8,820 nt of DNA, from positions 1 through 8,820 of the forward strand of contig CAJTQA010000067.1 in the NCBI GenBank assembly GCA_910578455.1, given 5' to 3'. The first letter of the stretch is position 1, and each line of letters starts with the position of its first letter. Both the position numbers and the translations under genes were made by a program. The DNA is from an uncultured Dorea sp. (lineage in GTDB: Bacteria; Bacillota; Clostridia; Lachnospirales; Lachnospiraceae). This document shows, piece by piece, positions 1 to 6,906 of this stretch. The notes beneath the pieces are model-generated. The model saw nothing but the letters and a program-made list of their open reading frames with translations, was not told where the DNA came from and did not search any database.

Positions 1-26
1 CGTTGCTTTTCTGGCGTTTAATAGCG

Positions 27-55
27 TTGACAAATCAGTTTCCGCTCATTATAAT
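27..55 (+). promoter_or_regulatory. sigma-A promoter of alaS
   Basis: A perfect -35 box (TTGACA, 27-32) and a perfect -10 box (TATAAT, 50-55) are separated by exactly 17 bases, the ideal sigma-A arrangement. Transcription would start near 62, leaving a leader of about 33 bases before the alaS start. That is too short for a T-box riboswitch. The alaS ribosome binding site is GAGGAGA at 83-89, six bases after the AGGAG core to the ATG. Confidence 0.85.
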
Positions 56-94
56 TAAAAAATAGCGAATGAATGTAGATTTGAGGAGAATAAG

Positions 95-2731
95 ATGAAA
101 AAATACGGAGTAAACGAATTAAGAAAGATGTTCCTTGAGTTTTTTGAGAGCAAGGATCATCTGGTTATGAAGAGCTTTTCCCTGGTGCCCCACAATGACA
201 AGAGCCTTTTGCTCATCAATTCAGGCATGGCGCCGTTAAAACCATATTTTACCGGGCAGGAGGTTCCGCCTAAGAAAAGGGTGGCGACCTGCCAGAAATG
301 CATCCGGACGGGGGATATTGAGAATGTAGGGAAGACCGCCCGCCACGGCACGTTTTTTGAGATGCTTGGAAACTTTTCCTTCGGGGATTACTTTAAGGAT
401 GAGTCAATCCACTGGACATGGGAATTTCTGACGGAGGTTGTGGGCCTTGAGGCGGACAGGCTGTATCCGTCAATTTATCTGGACGACGATGAGGCGTTTG
501 AGATCTGGAATAAAAAGATCGGGATTCCGGCGGAGAGGATCTTCCGTTTTGGAAAAGAGGATAATTTCTGGGAGCATGGCTCCGGCCCATGCGGTCCCTG
601 CTCGGAAGTCTACTATGACAGGGGCGAGGAGTACGGCTGCAAAAAACCGGACTGTACGGTAGGGTGCGACTGCGACCGGTATATGGAGATCTGGAACAAT
701 GTCTTTACCCAGTTTGACAATGACGGGCATAACAACTATACAGAACTTGACCAGAAGAATATCGATACGGGCATGGGATTAGAGCGTCTTGCCTGCGTAG
801 TGCAGGGAGTGGACTCTATGTTTGACATCGACACTCTTTTCGCCCTCCGGGAGCATGTGTGCCGGATTGCGGGCGTGGAGTACGGAAAAGGGGAAGAGTC
901 CGATGTTTCTGTGCGGGTGATCACGGACCATATCCGCTCCGTGACATTTATGATATCGGACGGAATCCTGCCGTCCAACAGCGGGAGAGGGTATGTCCTC
1001 CGGAGGCTCTTAAGGAGGGCAAGCCGCCACGGAAGGATTCTGGGAATCGGCCGGGAGTTCCTTATCGAGCTGGCCCAGACGGTGATTGACGGCTCAAAGG
1101 ACGGCTACCCGGAGCTTGAGGAGAAGAAGGACTTTATCTTTAAGGTGATTGCGAAAGAGGAAGAGCAGTTTAACAAGACCATCGACCAGGGGCTTTCCAT
1201 CTTGGAAAAGATGGAGGAGGAGATGGTAAGGAAGGGTGAGAAGACCCTTTCAGGCGAGGACGCGTTCCGCCTTTATGACACCTATGGATTCCCGGTTGAC
1301 TTGACCATCGAGATATTGGAGGAGAAGGGGCTTTCCGTTGATGTGGAGGGCTTTAAAAAGGCGGTAGAAGAGCAGAAGGCAAAAGCAAAGGGAACTTTCG
1401 GCGAGCATAATTACAGCGGCAGGGAGGCGACGGTCTACGATGAGATCGACCCGGCTGTTACAAGCAAATTCGTGGGATATGACAGGAGTGCGTCACAGTC
1501 GAAGGTGACGGTGCTTGCGGCGGAGGAAGAGCTTGTGGAGGCTCTTTCCGACGGGGATAAAGGAACGATTTTTGTGGAGGAGACTCCGTTTTATGCTACA
1601 AGCGGCGGCCAGGAGGCTGATACCGGGGTAATCCGCGGGGATGAGTTCGTGTTCTGTGTGGAGGATACGTTAAAGCTGCCTGGAGGTAAGATCGGCCATA
1701 AGGGGCATGTGACGAAAGGCATGGTGAAAATCGGCGATACGGTGACCCTTGAGATTGACGCAAAGAAGAGGAGGCTGTCGGCAAACAACCACAGCGCGAC
1801 TCATCTTTTGCAGAGGGCACTCCGGGAGGTTCTCGGCAATCATGTGGAGCAGGCGGGCTCGTCCGTCAATGAGGACAGGCTGCGGTTTGACTTTACACAC
1901 TTTTCCGCTATGACGCCGGAGGAGATTAAGAAGGTTGAGGATATGGTAAATGAGCAGATTGCCCTCTGCCTGCCGGTAAAGGCGGAGAACATGCCGATAG
2001 AAGAGGCGAAAAAGACCGGCGCGGCGGCTCTCTTTGGGGAGAAGTACGGCGACATCGTCCGGGTAGTGAGCATGGGAGAGTTCTCCAAGGAATTCTGTGG
2101 AGGAACCCATGTGGAAAATACAGGCGTCATCACGGCATTTAAGATTATATCCGAGACCGGCGTGGCGGCTGGAGTAAGGCGTATCGAGGCGCTGACCTCC
2201 GAGGGTCTTATGGAGTATTATCACGGACTTGAGGGCAGGCTTTCGGAGATTTCAAAGCTTATCAAGGCAAAACCGGACCAGCTTATGGAAAAGCTTAAGT
2301 CTCTGCTGGCGGAAAATAAGGCGTTAAAGGGCGAGGTTGAGAGCCTTAAGAGCAGGCAGGCGGCAGACGCCCTGGGCGATGTGATGAACCAGGTGACGGA
2401 AGTGAACGGGGTGAAACTTCTCGCTGCGAAGGTGGAAGGCGTGGACATGAACGGACTCCGGGATCTGGGCGATCAGTTAAAGGACAAGCTTGGCGAGGGT
2501 GTCGTAGTGCTGGCATCCCTGGCGGGAGGAAAGGTAAATCTTATGGCTACGGCTACAAAGGCGGCGGTAGATAAGGGCGCCCATGCCGGGAACCTTATTA
2601 AAGCGATCGCGTCCCTTGTGGGCGGCGGCGGCGGCGGACGTCCGAATATGGCTCAGGCCGGCGGCAAGAATCCGGAGGGGATTGAGGCAGCTCTTGAGAA
2701 GGCAAAGGAAACCCTGGCAGAACAGGTTTAA
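95..2731 (+). CDS. alaS: Alanine--tRNA ligase (AlaRS)
   Basis: Charges tRNA-Ala with alanine using ATP and clears mischarged Ser/Gly-tRNA-Ala in the cytoplasm. The 878-residue product has the usual bacterial length and full domain order. The class II catalytic domain is about residues 1-240, with the motif 2 region RHGTFFEMLGNFSFGDYF at 83-100 and motif 3 GMGLERL at 226-232. A tRNA-recognition helical region follows to about 450. The editing domain carries the zinc-binding HSATH (H566, H570) and CGGTH (C668, H672). The C-terminal coiled coil and DHHA1 part (about 710-878) contain the glycine-rich GGGGGGRPNMAQAGG at 843-857. A Cys-rich insertion (C166, C169, C182, C187, C191, C193) in the catalytic domain may bind metal. 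The ATG has a strong GAGGAGA ribosome site. It appears monocistronic: its own promoter lies upstream and a terminator downstream. All key residues are present, so it should be functional. Confidence 0.98.
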   Translation: MKKYGVNELRKMFLEFFESKDHLVMKSFSLVPHNDKSLLLINSGMAPLKPYFTGQEVPPKKRVATCQKCIRTGDIENVGKTARHGTFFEMLGNFSFGDYFKDESIHWTWEFLTEVVGLEADRLYPSIYLDDDEAFEIWNKKIGIPAERIFRFGKEDNFWEHGSGPCGPCSEVYYDRGEEYGCKKPDCTVGCDCDRYMEIWNNVFTQFDNDGHNNYTELDQKNIDTGMGLERLACVVQGVDSMFDIDTLFALREHVCRIAGVEYGKGEESDVSVRVITDHIRSVTFMISDGILPSNSGRGYVLRRLLRRASRHGRILGIGREFLIELAQTVIDGSKDGYPELEEKKDFIFKVIAKEEEQFNKTIDQGLSILEKMEEEMVRKGEKTLSGEDAFRLYDTYGFPVDLTIEILEEKGLSVDVEGFKKAVEEQKAKAKGTFGEHNYSGREATVYDEIDPAVTSKFVGYDRSASQSKVTVLAAEEELVEALSDGDKGTIFVEETPFYATSGGQEADTGVIRGDEFVFCVEDTLKLPGGKIGHKGHVTKGMVKIGDTVTLEIDAKKRRLSANNHSATHLLQRALREVLGNHVEQAGSSVNEDRLRFDFTHFSAMTPEEIKKVEDMVNEQIALCLPVKAENMPIEEAKKTGAAALFGEKYGDIVRVVSMGEFSKEFCGGTHVENTGVITAFKIISETGVAAGVRRIEALTSEGLMEYYHGLEGRLSEISKLIKAKPDQLMEKLKSLLAENKALKGEVESLKSRQAADALGDVMNQVTEVNGVKLLAAKVEGVDMNGLRDLGDQLKDKLGEGVVVLASLAGGKVNLMATATKAAVDKGAHAGNLIKAIASLVGGGGGGRPNMAQAGGKNPEGIEAALEKAKETLAEQV

Positions 2732-2737
2732 TATAGG

Positions 2738-2762
2738 CGGTTCCCCCGCAGAGGGGGAGCCG
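2738..2762 (+). other. GC-rich hairpin after alaS
   Basis: A 10-bp stem (2738-2747 pairing with 2753-2762, one G-T pair) closes a five-base GCAGA loop, starting seven bases after the alaS stop. No T-run follows, so it is not a standard terminator on its own. It may protect the mRNA 3' end or help the terminator about 20 bases further on. Confidence 0.6.
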
Positions 2763-2781
2763 GTGTGTGTGATAGAGGGAG

Positions 2782-2816
2782 AAGACTGTCAATCAGTTTA
2801 TGGTTGGCAGTTTTTT
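2782..2816 (+). terminator. intrinsic terminator of alaS
   Basis: An 11-bp stem pairs 2782-2792 with 2804-2814 (two G-T pairs, core CTGTCAA/TTGGCAG) around an 11-base loop. Six T residues begin at 2811. A-rich left arm plus T-run is the standard rho-independent form. It separates alaS from the sigma-factor unit. Confidence 0.8.
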
Positions 2817-2848
2817 CAGGCATGTTTCTTTTTTATTTTATGTTTTTC

Positions 2849-2874
2849 TGTAACGAAACCTGTATTTTTGACTC
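2849..2874 (+). promoter_or_regulatory. candidate ECF-type promoter, possibly autoregulated
   Basis: TGTAAC at 2849-2854 carries the AAC core typical of ECF -35 elements. ACTC at 2871-2874 lies 16 bases downstream, where a CGTC-like -10 is expected, and only partly matches it. A T-rich tract precedes it. No convincing sigma-A promoter is seen in this gap; TTGACT at 2868 has no -10 at proper distance before the gene. ECF factors commonly transcribe their own operon, which fits the position 22 bases before the sigma gene. Confidence 0.45.
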
Positions 2875-2895
2875 TTATAGATAGGAGGTGGGCTG

Positions 2896-3390
2896 GTGCA
2901 GGATTTTGAAAAAATCTATGTAGATTACCTGCGTGATGTGTATAATTTCCTGTTAAAATTAAGCGGCAGTGAAGATATTGCCGAGGAGCTTACTCAGTCC
3001 ACATTTTCCATCGCGTTTGAAAATCTGGGAAAATTCCGCGGAACGTGCAAGATGTCCGTCTGGCTGTGCCAGATTGCAAAGCATGAGTATTTTGCGTATT
3101 GCAAAAGGCAGCGTCCTATCGTCAGGGAGGATGCTATGGAGGAACCCTGCGGGGAGAGCTTAGAGGAGCGGTTTATCGACCACGCGGAGCAGATCCGCAT
3201 CCATGAGGTTCTCCATGTGCTGCCGGAGCCCTATAAGGAAGTCTTTACCCTGCGGGTCATGGCGGAGCTTTCCTATAAAGATATCAGCCGTCTTTTCGGG
3301 AAATCGGAATCCTGGGCGAGAGTGACGTATTACCGCGCGAAATGTATGATTGTAGAGCGATTAGAAGGGGGCGGAAAGGATGAAGTGTGA
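2896..3390 (+). CDS. ECF-type RNA polymerase sigma factor
   Basis: A 164-residue sigma-70-family factor of the extracytoplasmic-function type. It contains only regions 2 and 4 and would direct RNA polymerase to a small regulon when released by its anti-sigma partner. Region 2 is about residues 5-72, with DIAEELTQSTF at 27-37 and the core-binding/-10 segment SVWLCQIAKHEYFAYCKR at 54-71. Region 4 is about 105-155, with LPEPYKEVFTLRVMAELSY and a helix-turn-helix, DISRLFGKSESWARVTYYRAK, that reads the -35 element. The start is GTG; it is preferred because a near-perfect AGGAGGTG (2883-2890) lies five bases before it. The gene overlaps the anti-sigma gene by 11 bases, indicating translational coupling. 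The exact ECF group and the inducing signal cannot be told from the sequence. Confidence 0.93.
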   Translation: MQDFEKIYVDYLRDVYNFLLKLSGSEDIAEELTQSTFSIAFENLGKFRGTCKMSVWLCQIAKHEYFAYCKRQRPIVREDAMEEPCGESLEERFIDHAEQIRIHEVLHVLPEPYKEVFTLRVMAELSYKDISRLFGKSESWARVTYYRAKCMIVERLEGGGKDEV

Positions 3391-3970
3391 GGTAATCAGG
3401 GATTTGATGCCCTTATATCTGGATGAATGCTGCAGCGAGAGCAGCAGGGAGCTTGTGGAGGAGCATTTGAAAGAATGCGATTCCTGCCGAAAGATGGCGG
3501 AGCAAATGCGTAAGGAGCTTATCGTCGGAACAGAGGAAAAACAGGAGAATCTCCGGGAGGAAGAGCTTTTACAGACCGGAAAGGAAGTGATAAGAACCGA
3601 GATCAGGGAGGACTATCTGGAACATATTATCTGGATGGACATTCCTCTCAATATACTGCTGACTATATTTAGCATCGGCACATTTTCGGAATGGGATGCG
3701 GTGAATAATATAGCGTATTCCCTGGAGCCGTACAACAGGATGTCCTGGGGGCCGGAGCTTTTAATGAATATGTACGGGTGCGTGGGAACGCCCTTTATGC
3801 TGGGGATGGCGCTTTACGGGATTATCGGGGAAGTCTGGTATTTTTTGAATGTCAGGAAAAATCGTGAGACAGCAATCCTGACATGTGTTGCGATACAGTC
3901 TGTGCTTTTTAAGGCGATGATGTTTATCATCTTTGCCCTTGTGGGAATCTGCCTTATTTTTGAACAGTGA
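3380..3970 (+). CDS. zf-HC2 membrane anti-sigma factor
   Basis: A 196-residue likely anti-sigma factor that holds the upstream ECF sigma at the membrane. The N-terminal zinc-binding anti-sigma (ZAS) domain, about residues 1-45, has C3 and the H29-x3-C33-x2-C36 motif within HLKECDSC. It also shows the family's usual opening, VIRDLMPLYLDE. A charged linker (about 46-80) leads into three probable membrane segments (about 83-103, 132-156 and 164-194). The longer last segment could be two. This puts the ZAS domain in the cytoplasm with little extracytoplasmic sequence, the longest loop being residues 104-131. Many ZAS anti-sigmas have one membrane helix and a large outer sensor; here sensing would have to be in the membrane or through a partner such as the downstream permease (inference). 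The start overlaps the sigma gene end. The gap to the permease start is 43 bases, so one operon is likely. Confidence 0.88.
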   Translation: MKCEVIRDLMPLYLDECCSESSRELVEEHLKECDSCRKMAEQMRKELIVGTEEKQENLREEELLQTGKEVIRTEIREDYLEHIIWMDIPLNILLTIFSIGTFSEWDAVNNIAYSLEPYNRMSWGPELLMNMYGCVGTPFMLGMALYGIIGEVWYFLNVRKNRETAILTCVAIQSVLFKAMMFIIFALVGICLIFEQ

Positions 3971-4013
3971 GGATATTTTGCGGAAAGCAGGATCAGGAAG
4001 GAGTGGAACAGGC

Positions 4014-6689
4014 ATGAAAAAAGAAAAAATCTCTCTCGGTCAGAAAATATTTTCCTGTACGGTTTATTTGCTCAATATTTTTCTGACGTTCTTCCCCTGG
4101 ATCGCGGTCGGGGGCAAGCGGTACCATATTTTTGAGGTGGCGGCGGCGCTGAAAAAGACGGGGCTTAAAGAGCTGGCTGTGGACGACAGTCTTTTCGCAT
4201 CCAATATGGCCGCGCTCAAGGCAGGGATCTGGGTGGAGTGCGGGCTGTTTTTTTTGCTCTGCGTTTTTGCAGTGCTGCATATGGCGGCGGTGCTCCGGGA
4301 TAAAAGGCGCCTGTGGAATGTGTTCGCGCTGCTTACGTCCGTGGCGCTCAGTATGTGGAATACGAGCGGCGACACTGTTTCGGCTCTCAATTCCGGGAAT
4401 ACCTTGATGTGGTGTTTCCCGACAGTGTTTATCCTTTTGTGCGGGGTGGAATTTATCGCCGGGAAGGCGATGGAGCAGTGGAAGGAGATGAAACAGGAGT
4501 CCGTAGCGCTCCGGGCGAAGGAAAAAGCGCAGAAGGAAGAAGAAAGAGAACGGCTGGCTTTTGAGGGCAGGTACAATCCGCTGTTTTATCAGTTTTTGTG
4601 GAAGAATCTAAAAAAGACGTGGCGGGATTATGTGCTGCTTGTATTTTGTAGCAGCCTTGTGTTCTTCTTTATCGTGGTTGGGTTTGGCATGCGCTTGCTC
4701 CTTAAAGAGGAGAATAATATAGAAGGCATCGTGCAGGTGATGGGGAGCCTTGGCAGCATCCTTTTAAATGTCATGTTTCCTCTGGCGGTTGTGTCTGTGC
4801 TCATGATCATCATTCTGTCGTTTTATTATCTGAGGTGCCGCGCGAAAAATTATGGGATTTTTCTTACTTTGGGGATGAGAAAGCGGACGCTGCAGTTTTT
4901 CGTCGCGCTGGAGTTTTTGTCAGTCCTTGGATTTACGGTGCTTATCGGGGGGATTTTTGGCGCGCTGGTGCTGCATGTTTTTACATGGAAGTCAAAGCAT
5001 TTATTGGGCGTAGAGCTTAGGATGGGGGATTTTGGGATGCTCCCGTATGTGCAGGCGATCCTTGCCCTGCTTGTTTTGTATCTTGTGGCGTTTATGGCAG
5101 CGCGGGATATCTTTGTGTCTTTCCGCCTTGGAAGTTCCGTTGACCTGCAGTCTGTCAAAGAAAAAATGCCGGCAAGGCATAGAAAAATCTTTTTAGGCGC
5201 GGGCGTCGGGCTTATGCTTTACAGCATGTTCGAGTACCGCCAGTTAAAGAATTTTGAGAAACCTTTGCTGCTGTTTTTGTTTTTTATAGGGCTTTACTTG
5301 TCGTTCCGGTACGGCATTGCGGAATATCTGCTGAGGGAAAGGAGGGCGCCGTCCTATCTTCGCAGGCTGATGATGCATAACCAGCTTTTCCATAAGTCGA
5401 AGACGAATGCGGTATACGTTACGGCAATGTCCGTCCTTTTGTTCTGCGCGCTGTTTTATTTCCCTTTCCAGTTTATATCTGTGCTGATTGCGGAGGACGA
5501 GGATACTCTGTACCCTTACGATATCGTCTGCATGGCAAATGAGGAGGACAGGGATATCTTCGGGAAACTTAATGAGGAGTACGGGGCAGAGGTTGAGAGC
5601 TATCCCATGGTGCGTGTGGCAAATCTGGATTCGACGGAGAAAGTAGAAGGCGTGATGGAGCCGGCTCCGCCCCAGGGGCAGCAGATCGGCATCTCGGAGA
5701 GTACATACCGGGCGCTGAAAAAGAGGGCGGACAGTACATGGGAGGAGAAACCTGCCGGGCTGGACAGCGCGGGAGAGAAGGTGTATATCGTGCACCAGCA
5801 GGATAAGTCGGTCAAAGCCCAGCCGGTGGACTACTGGCTGTCGAGAAAGAAACCGGCTCTACATGTGGGCGTGCCTGTTTATGGAGGCGTAGCCCCGAAT
5901 GCTGCGTGCAGGGGCGAAAATCCGGTGTACAGTTTTAAAGAGATAGAGGGGGAGGAAATCGGGAGTCTTGTAGGAGTGTTCGGACAGGGGAAGTGGGATA
6001 ACCTGATCGTATTTTCAGACGAGTATTTTGAGACGGCCCAGGATTTGTGGAAAGTCACAGATCCCTATACCGGCAATTATATGTCGGAGGAAGAGGTGGA
6101 AAAACGTGGATATTCGGAGGAAGACTTACCGCAGGGCCCCAGCGAGCTTGTATTGGTCCGGGCGGATGAGAGGGAGCTGCCCGGGATTGAGAAAGAGCTT
6201 GATGTGTTCCGGGAGAGGCATGCCGGGGATGAGAGATACAATAAGGCGGTGCAGAGCTGCTATATCAAGAAGAACGCGGTGCAGAAACTCCGGACGGAGA
6301 GGATTATGAAGAGCGTGATGAACGGGCTTATGTTTTTCTTGTTTGTGCTGATCTATTTTGTGCTTTTGATCGTTAAAGTCCTGATGGAGAGGGAGTCTGT
6401 CCTTAGAAGGTCGGAGTTCTTAATGTGCATGGGGATGCGGGAGAAGGACAGGAAACGGCTGATCCGTTCAGAGCTGTTCCGGTATTTTTATGTCCTGCCA
6501 GGGCTGACGGCAGCGGCAGGAGCGGCTGTCTTTACGGTACTTGTCTTTCAGGCAAGGCAGTATCAGGCGGAGGATATGGTGAGGTATCTCCGGCTTGCGC
6601 TGCCGCTGTGGGCGGCCTGCCTGGCTGTCACGGGAGGATGCGTGGGAGCAGGGCTTTTAGGGTATGCGAGAAGGGTGGAGAGAGGATGA
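4014..6689 (+). CDS. FtsX/BceB-type permease with extra N-terminal membrane domain
   Basis: An 891-residue membrane protein. From about residue 186 it has BceB-like topology. A start-like segment (NPLFYQFLWKNLKKTWRDY, 188-206) leads to helices near 207-230, 248-272, 297-322, 343-366, 391-406, 417-440 and 465-492. A large outer domain (about 493-762) follows, then three helices near 767-790, 822-846 and 861-884. FtsX signatures occur twice: RAKNYGIFLTLGM at 276-288 and RRSEFLMCMGMREKD at 798-812. Residues 1-185 are an added region with about four helices (11-31, 73-95, 100-116, 131-149) and a charged helix (150-185). I do not recognise this region. BceB-type permeases normally work with an ABC ATPase and export or sense antimicrobial peptides; no ATPase gene is in this window. 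I chose ATG 4014 because AGGAAGGAG (3995-4003) precedes it. The longer frame back to 3933 overlaps the anti-sigma gene and has no ribosome site. Substrate unknown. Confidence 0.88.
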   Translation: MKKEKISLGQKIFSCTVYLLNIFLTFFPWIAVGGKRYHIFEVAAALKKTGLKELAVDDSLFASNMAALKAGIWVECGLFFLLCVFAVLHMAAVLRDKRRLWNVFALLTSVALSMWNTSGDTVSALNSGNTLMWCFPTVFILLCGVEFIAGKAMEQWKEMKQESVALRAKEKAQKEEERERLAFEGRYNPLFYQFLWKNLKKTWRDYVLLVFCSSLVFFFIVVGFGMRLLLKEENNIEGIVQVMGSLGSILLNVMFPLAVVSVLMIIILSFYYLRCRAKNYGIFLTLGMRKRTLQFFVALEFLSVLGFTVLIGGIFGALVLHVFTWKSKHLLGVELRMGDFGMLPYVQAILALLVLYLVAFMAARDIFVSFRLGSSVDLQSVKEKMPARHRKIFLGAGVGLMLYSMFEYRQLKNFEKPLLLFLFFIGLYLSFRYGIAEYLLRERRAPSYLRRLMMHNQLFHKSKTNAVYVTAMSVLLFCALFYFPFQFISVLIAEDEDTLYPYDIVCMANEEDRDIFGKLNEEYGAEVESYPMVRVANLDSTEKVEGVMEPAPPQGQQIGISESTYRALKKRADSTWEEKPAGLDSAGEKVYIVHQQDKSVKAQPVDYWLSRKKPALHVGVPVYGGVAPNAACRGENPVYSFKEIEGEEIGSLVGVFGQGKWDNLIVFSDEYFETAQDLWKVTDPYTGNYMSEEEVEKRGYSEEDLPQGPSELVLVRADERELPGIEKELDVFRERHAGDERYNKAVQSCYIKKNAVQKLRTERIMKSVMNGLMFFLFVLIYFVLLIVKVLMERESVLRRSEFLMCMGMREKDRKRLIRSELFRYFYVLPGLTAAAGAAVFTVLVFQARQYQAEDMVRYLRLALPLWAACLAVTGGCVGAGLLGYARRVERG

Positions 6690-6693
6690 GAAG

Positions 6694-6732
6694 AGGAGAT
6701 TAAAAAAGGAGATTAAAAAAGGAGATTAAAAG
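6694..6732 (+). repeat. 13-bp tandem repeat, three copies
   Basis: The unit AGGAGATTAAAAA occurs three times head to tail (6694-6706, 6707-6719, 6720-6732; the last base of copy three is G). It starts five bases after the permease stop codon. Each copy contains an AGGAG ribosome-site-like core and a TAA, but no start codon follows at a useful distance. Confidence 0.9.
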
Positions 6733-6755
6733 ATAAGTTTTAGAATAAAAGTCGG

Positions 6756-6784
6756 TTGACATAAATTTTTTATTATACTATGCT
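6756..6784 (+). promoter_or_regulatory. sigma-A promoter of the C45 hydrolase gene
   Basis: TTGACA (6756-6761) is a perfect -35. TATGCT (6779-6784) sits 17 bases later as a four-of-six -10, with transcription starting about 6791. TATACT at 6774 matches better but is only 12 bases from the -35, too close. The spacer is very AT-rich. Inverted repeats surround the -10 and the start site (see next entry). The resulting leader is about 115 bases long. Confidence 0.7.
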
Positions 6785-6808
6785 CAATTTATGAGTTGCC
6801 GGCAGCTC
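6760..6808. promoter_or_regulatory. palindromes at the C45 promoter, possible operator
   Basis: CATAAATT (6760-6767) and AATTTATG (6786-6793) form a perfect 8-bp inverted repeat flanking the -10. Next to it, GAGTTGCCGGCAGCTC (6793-6808) is a near-perfect 16-base palindrome with one T/G mismatch pair, centred about ten bases after the predicted start of transcription. Either could be a repressor site. The first lies in AT-rich DNA and could be chance. Confidence 0.35.
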
Positions 6809-6906
6809 TTCATTACCCGCAAAGCAGCGAGCCAGTCGGACATGGCTGCATGATCCGTTTGGCGGCTGCCGCGGGGTCTTTGACTTTTTGGAAAAGGAGA
6901 GCGAAT

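Noticed and set aside
72..84. 13-base match AATGTAGATTTGA repeated at 8752-8764
   Set aside because: A match of this length is expected about once by chance in a window this size, and it falls in unrelated contexts.
1670..2224. 184-codon minus-strand open frame
   Set aside because: It lies wholly inside alaS, which is unambiguously coding on the other strand. The translation shows no recognisable domain.
2583..2909. 108-codon plus-strand frame spanning the alaS end
   Set aside because: Overlaps alaS out of frame, crosses the terminator hairpins and runs into the sigma gene; the translation does not look like a natural protein.
3933..4013. 27-residue N-terminal extension of the permease
   Set aside because: It overlaps the anti-sigma gene in another frame and lacks a ribosome site; ATG 4014 has a clear one.
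5244..5795. 183-codon minus-strand open frame
   Set aside because: Antisense to the permease, with no recognisable domain and no ribosome site that I could support.
6796..6906. 37-residue N-terminal extension of the C45 protein
   Set aside because: TTG start with no ribosome site, practically at the predicted transcription start. The C45 family similarity begins at the later ATG (MYHLRFQGTHYDIG).
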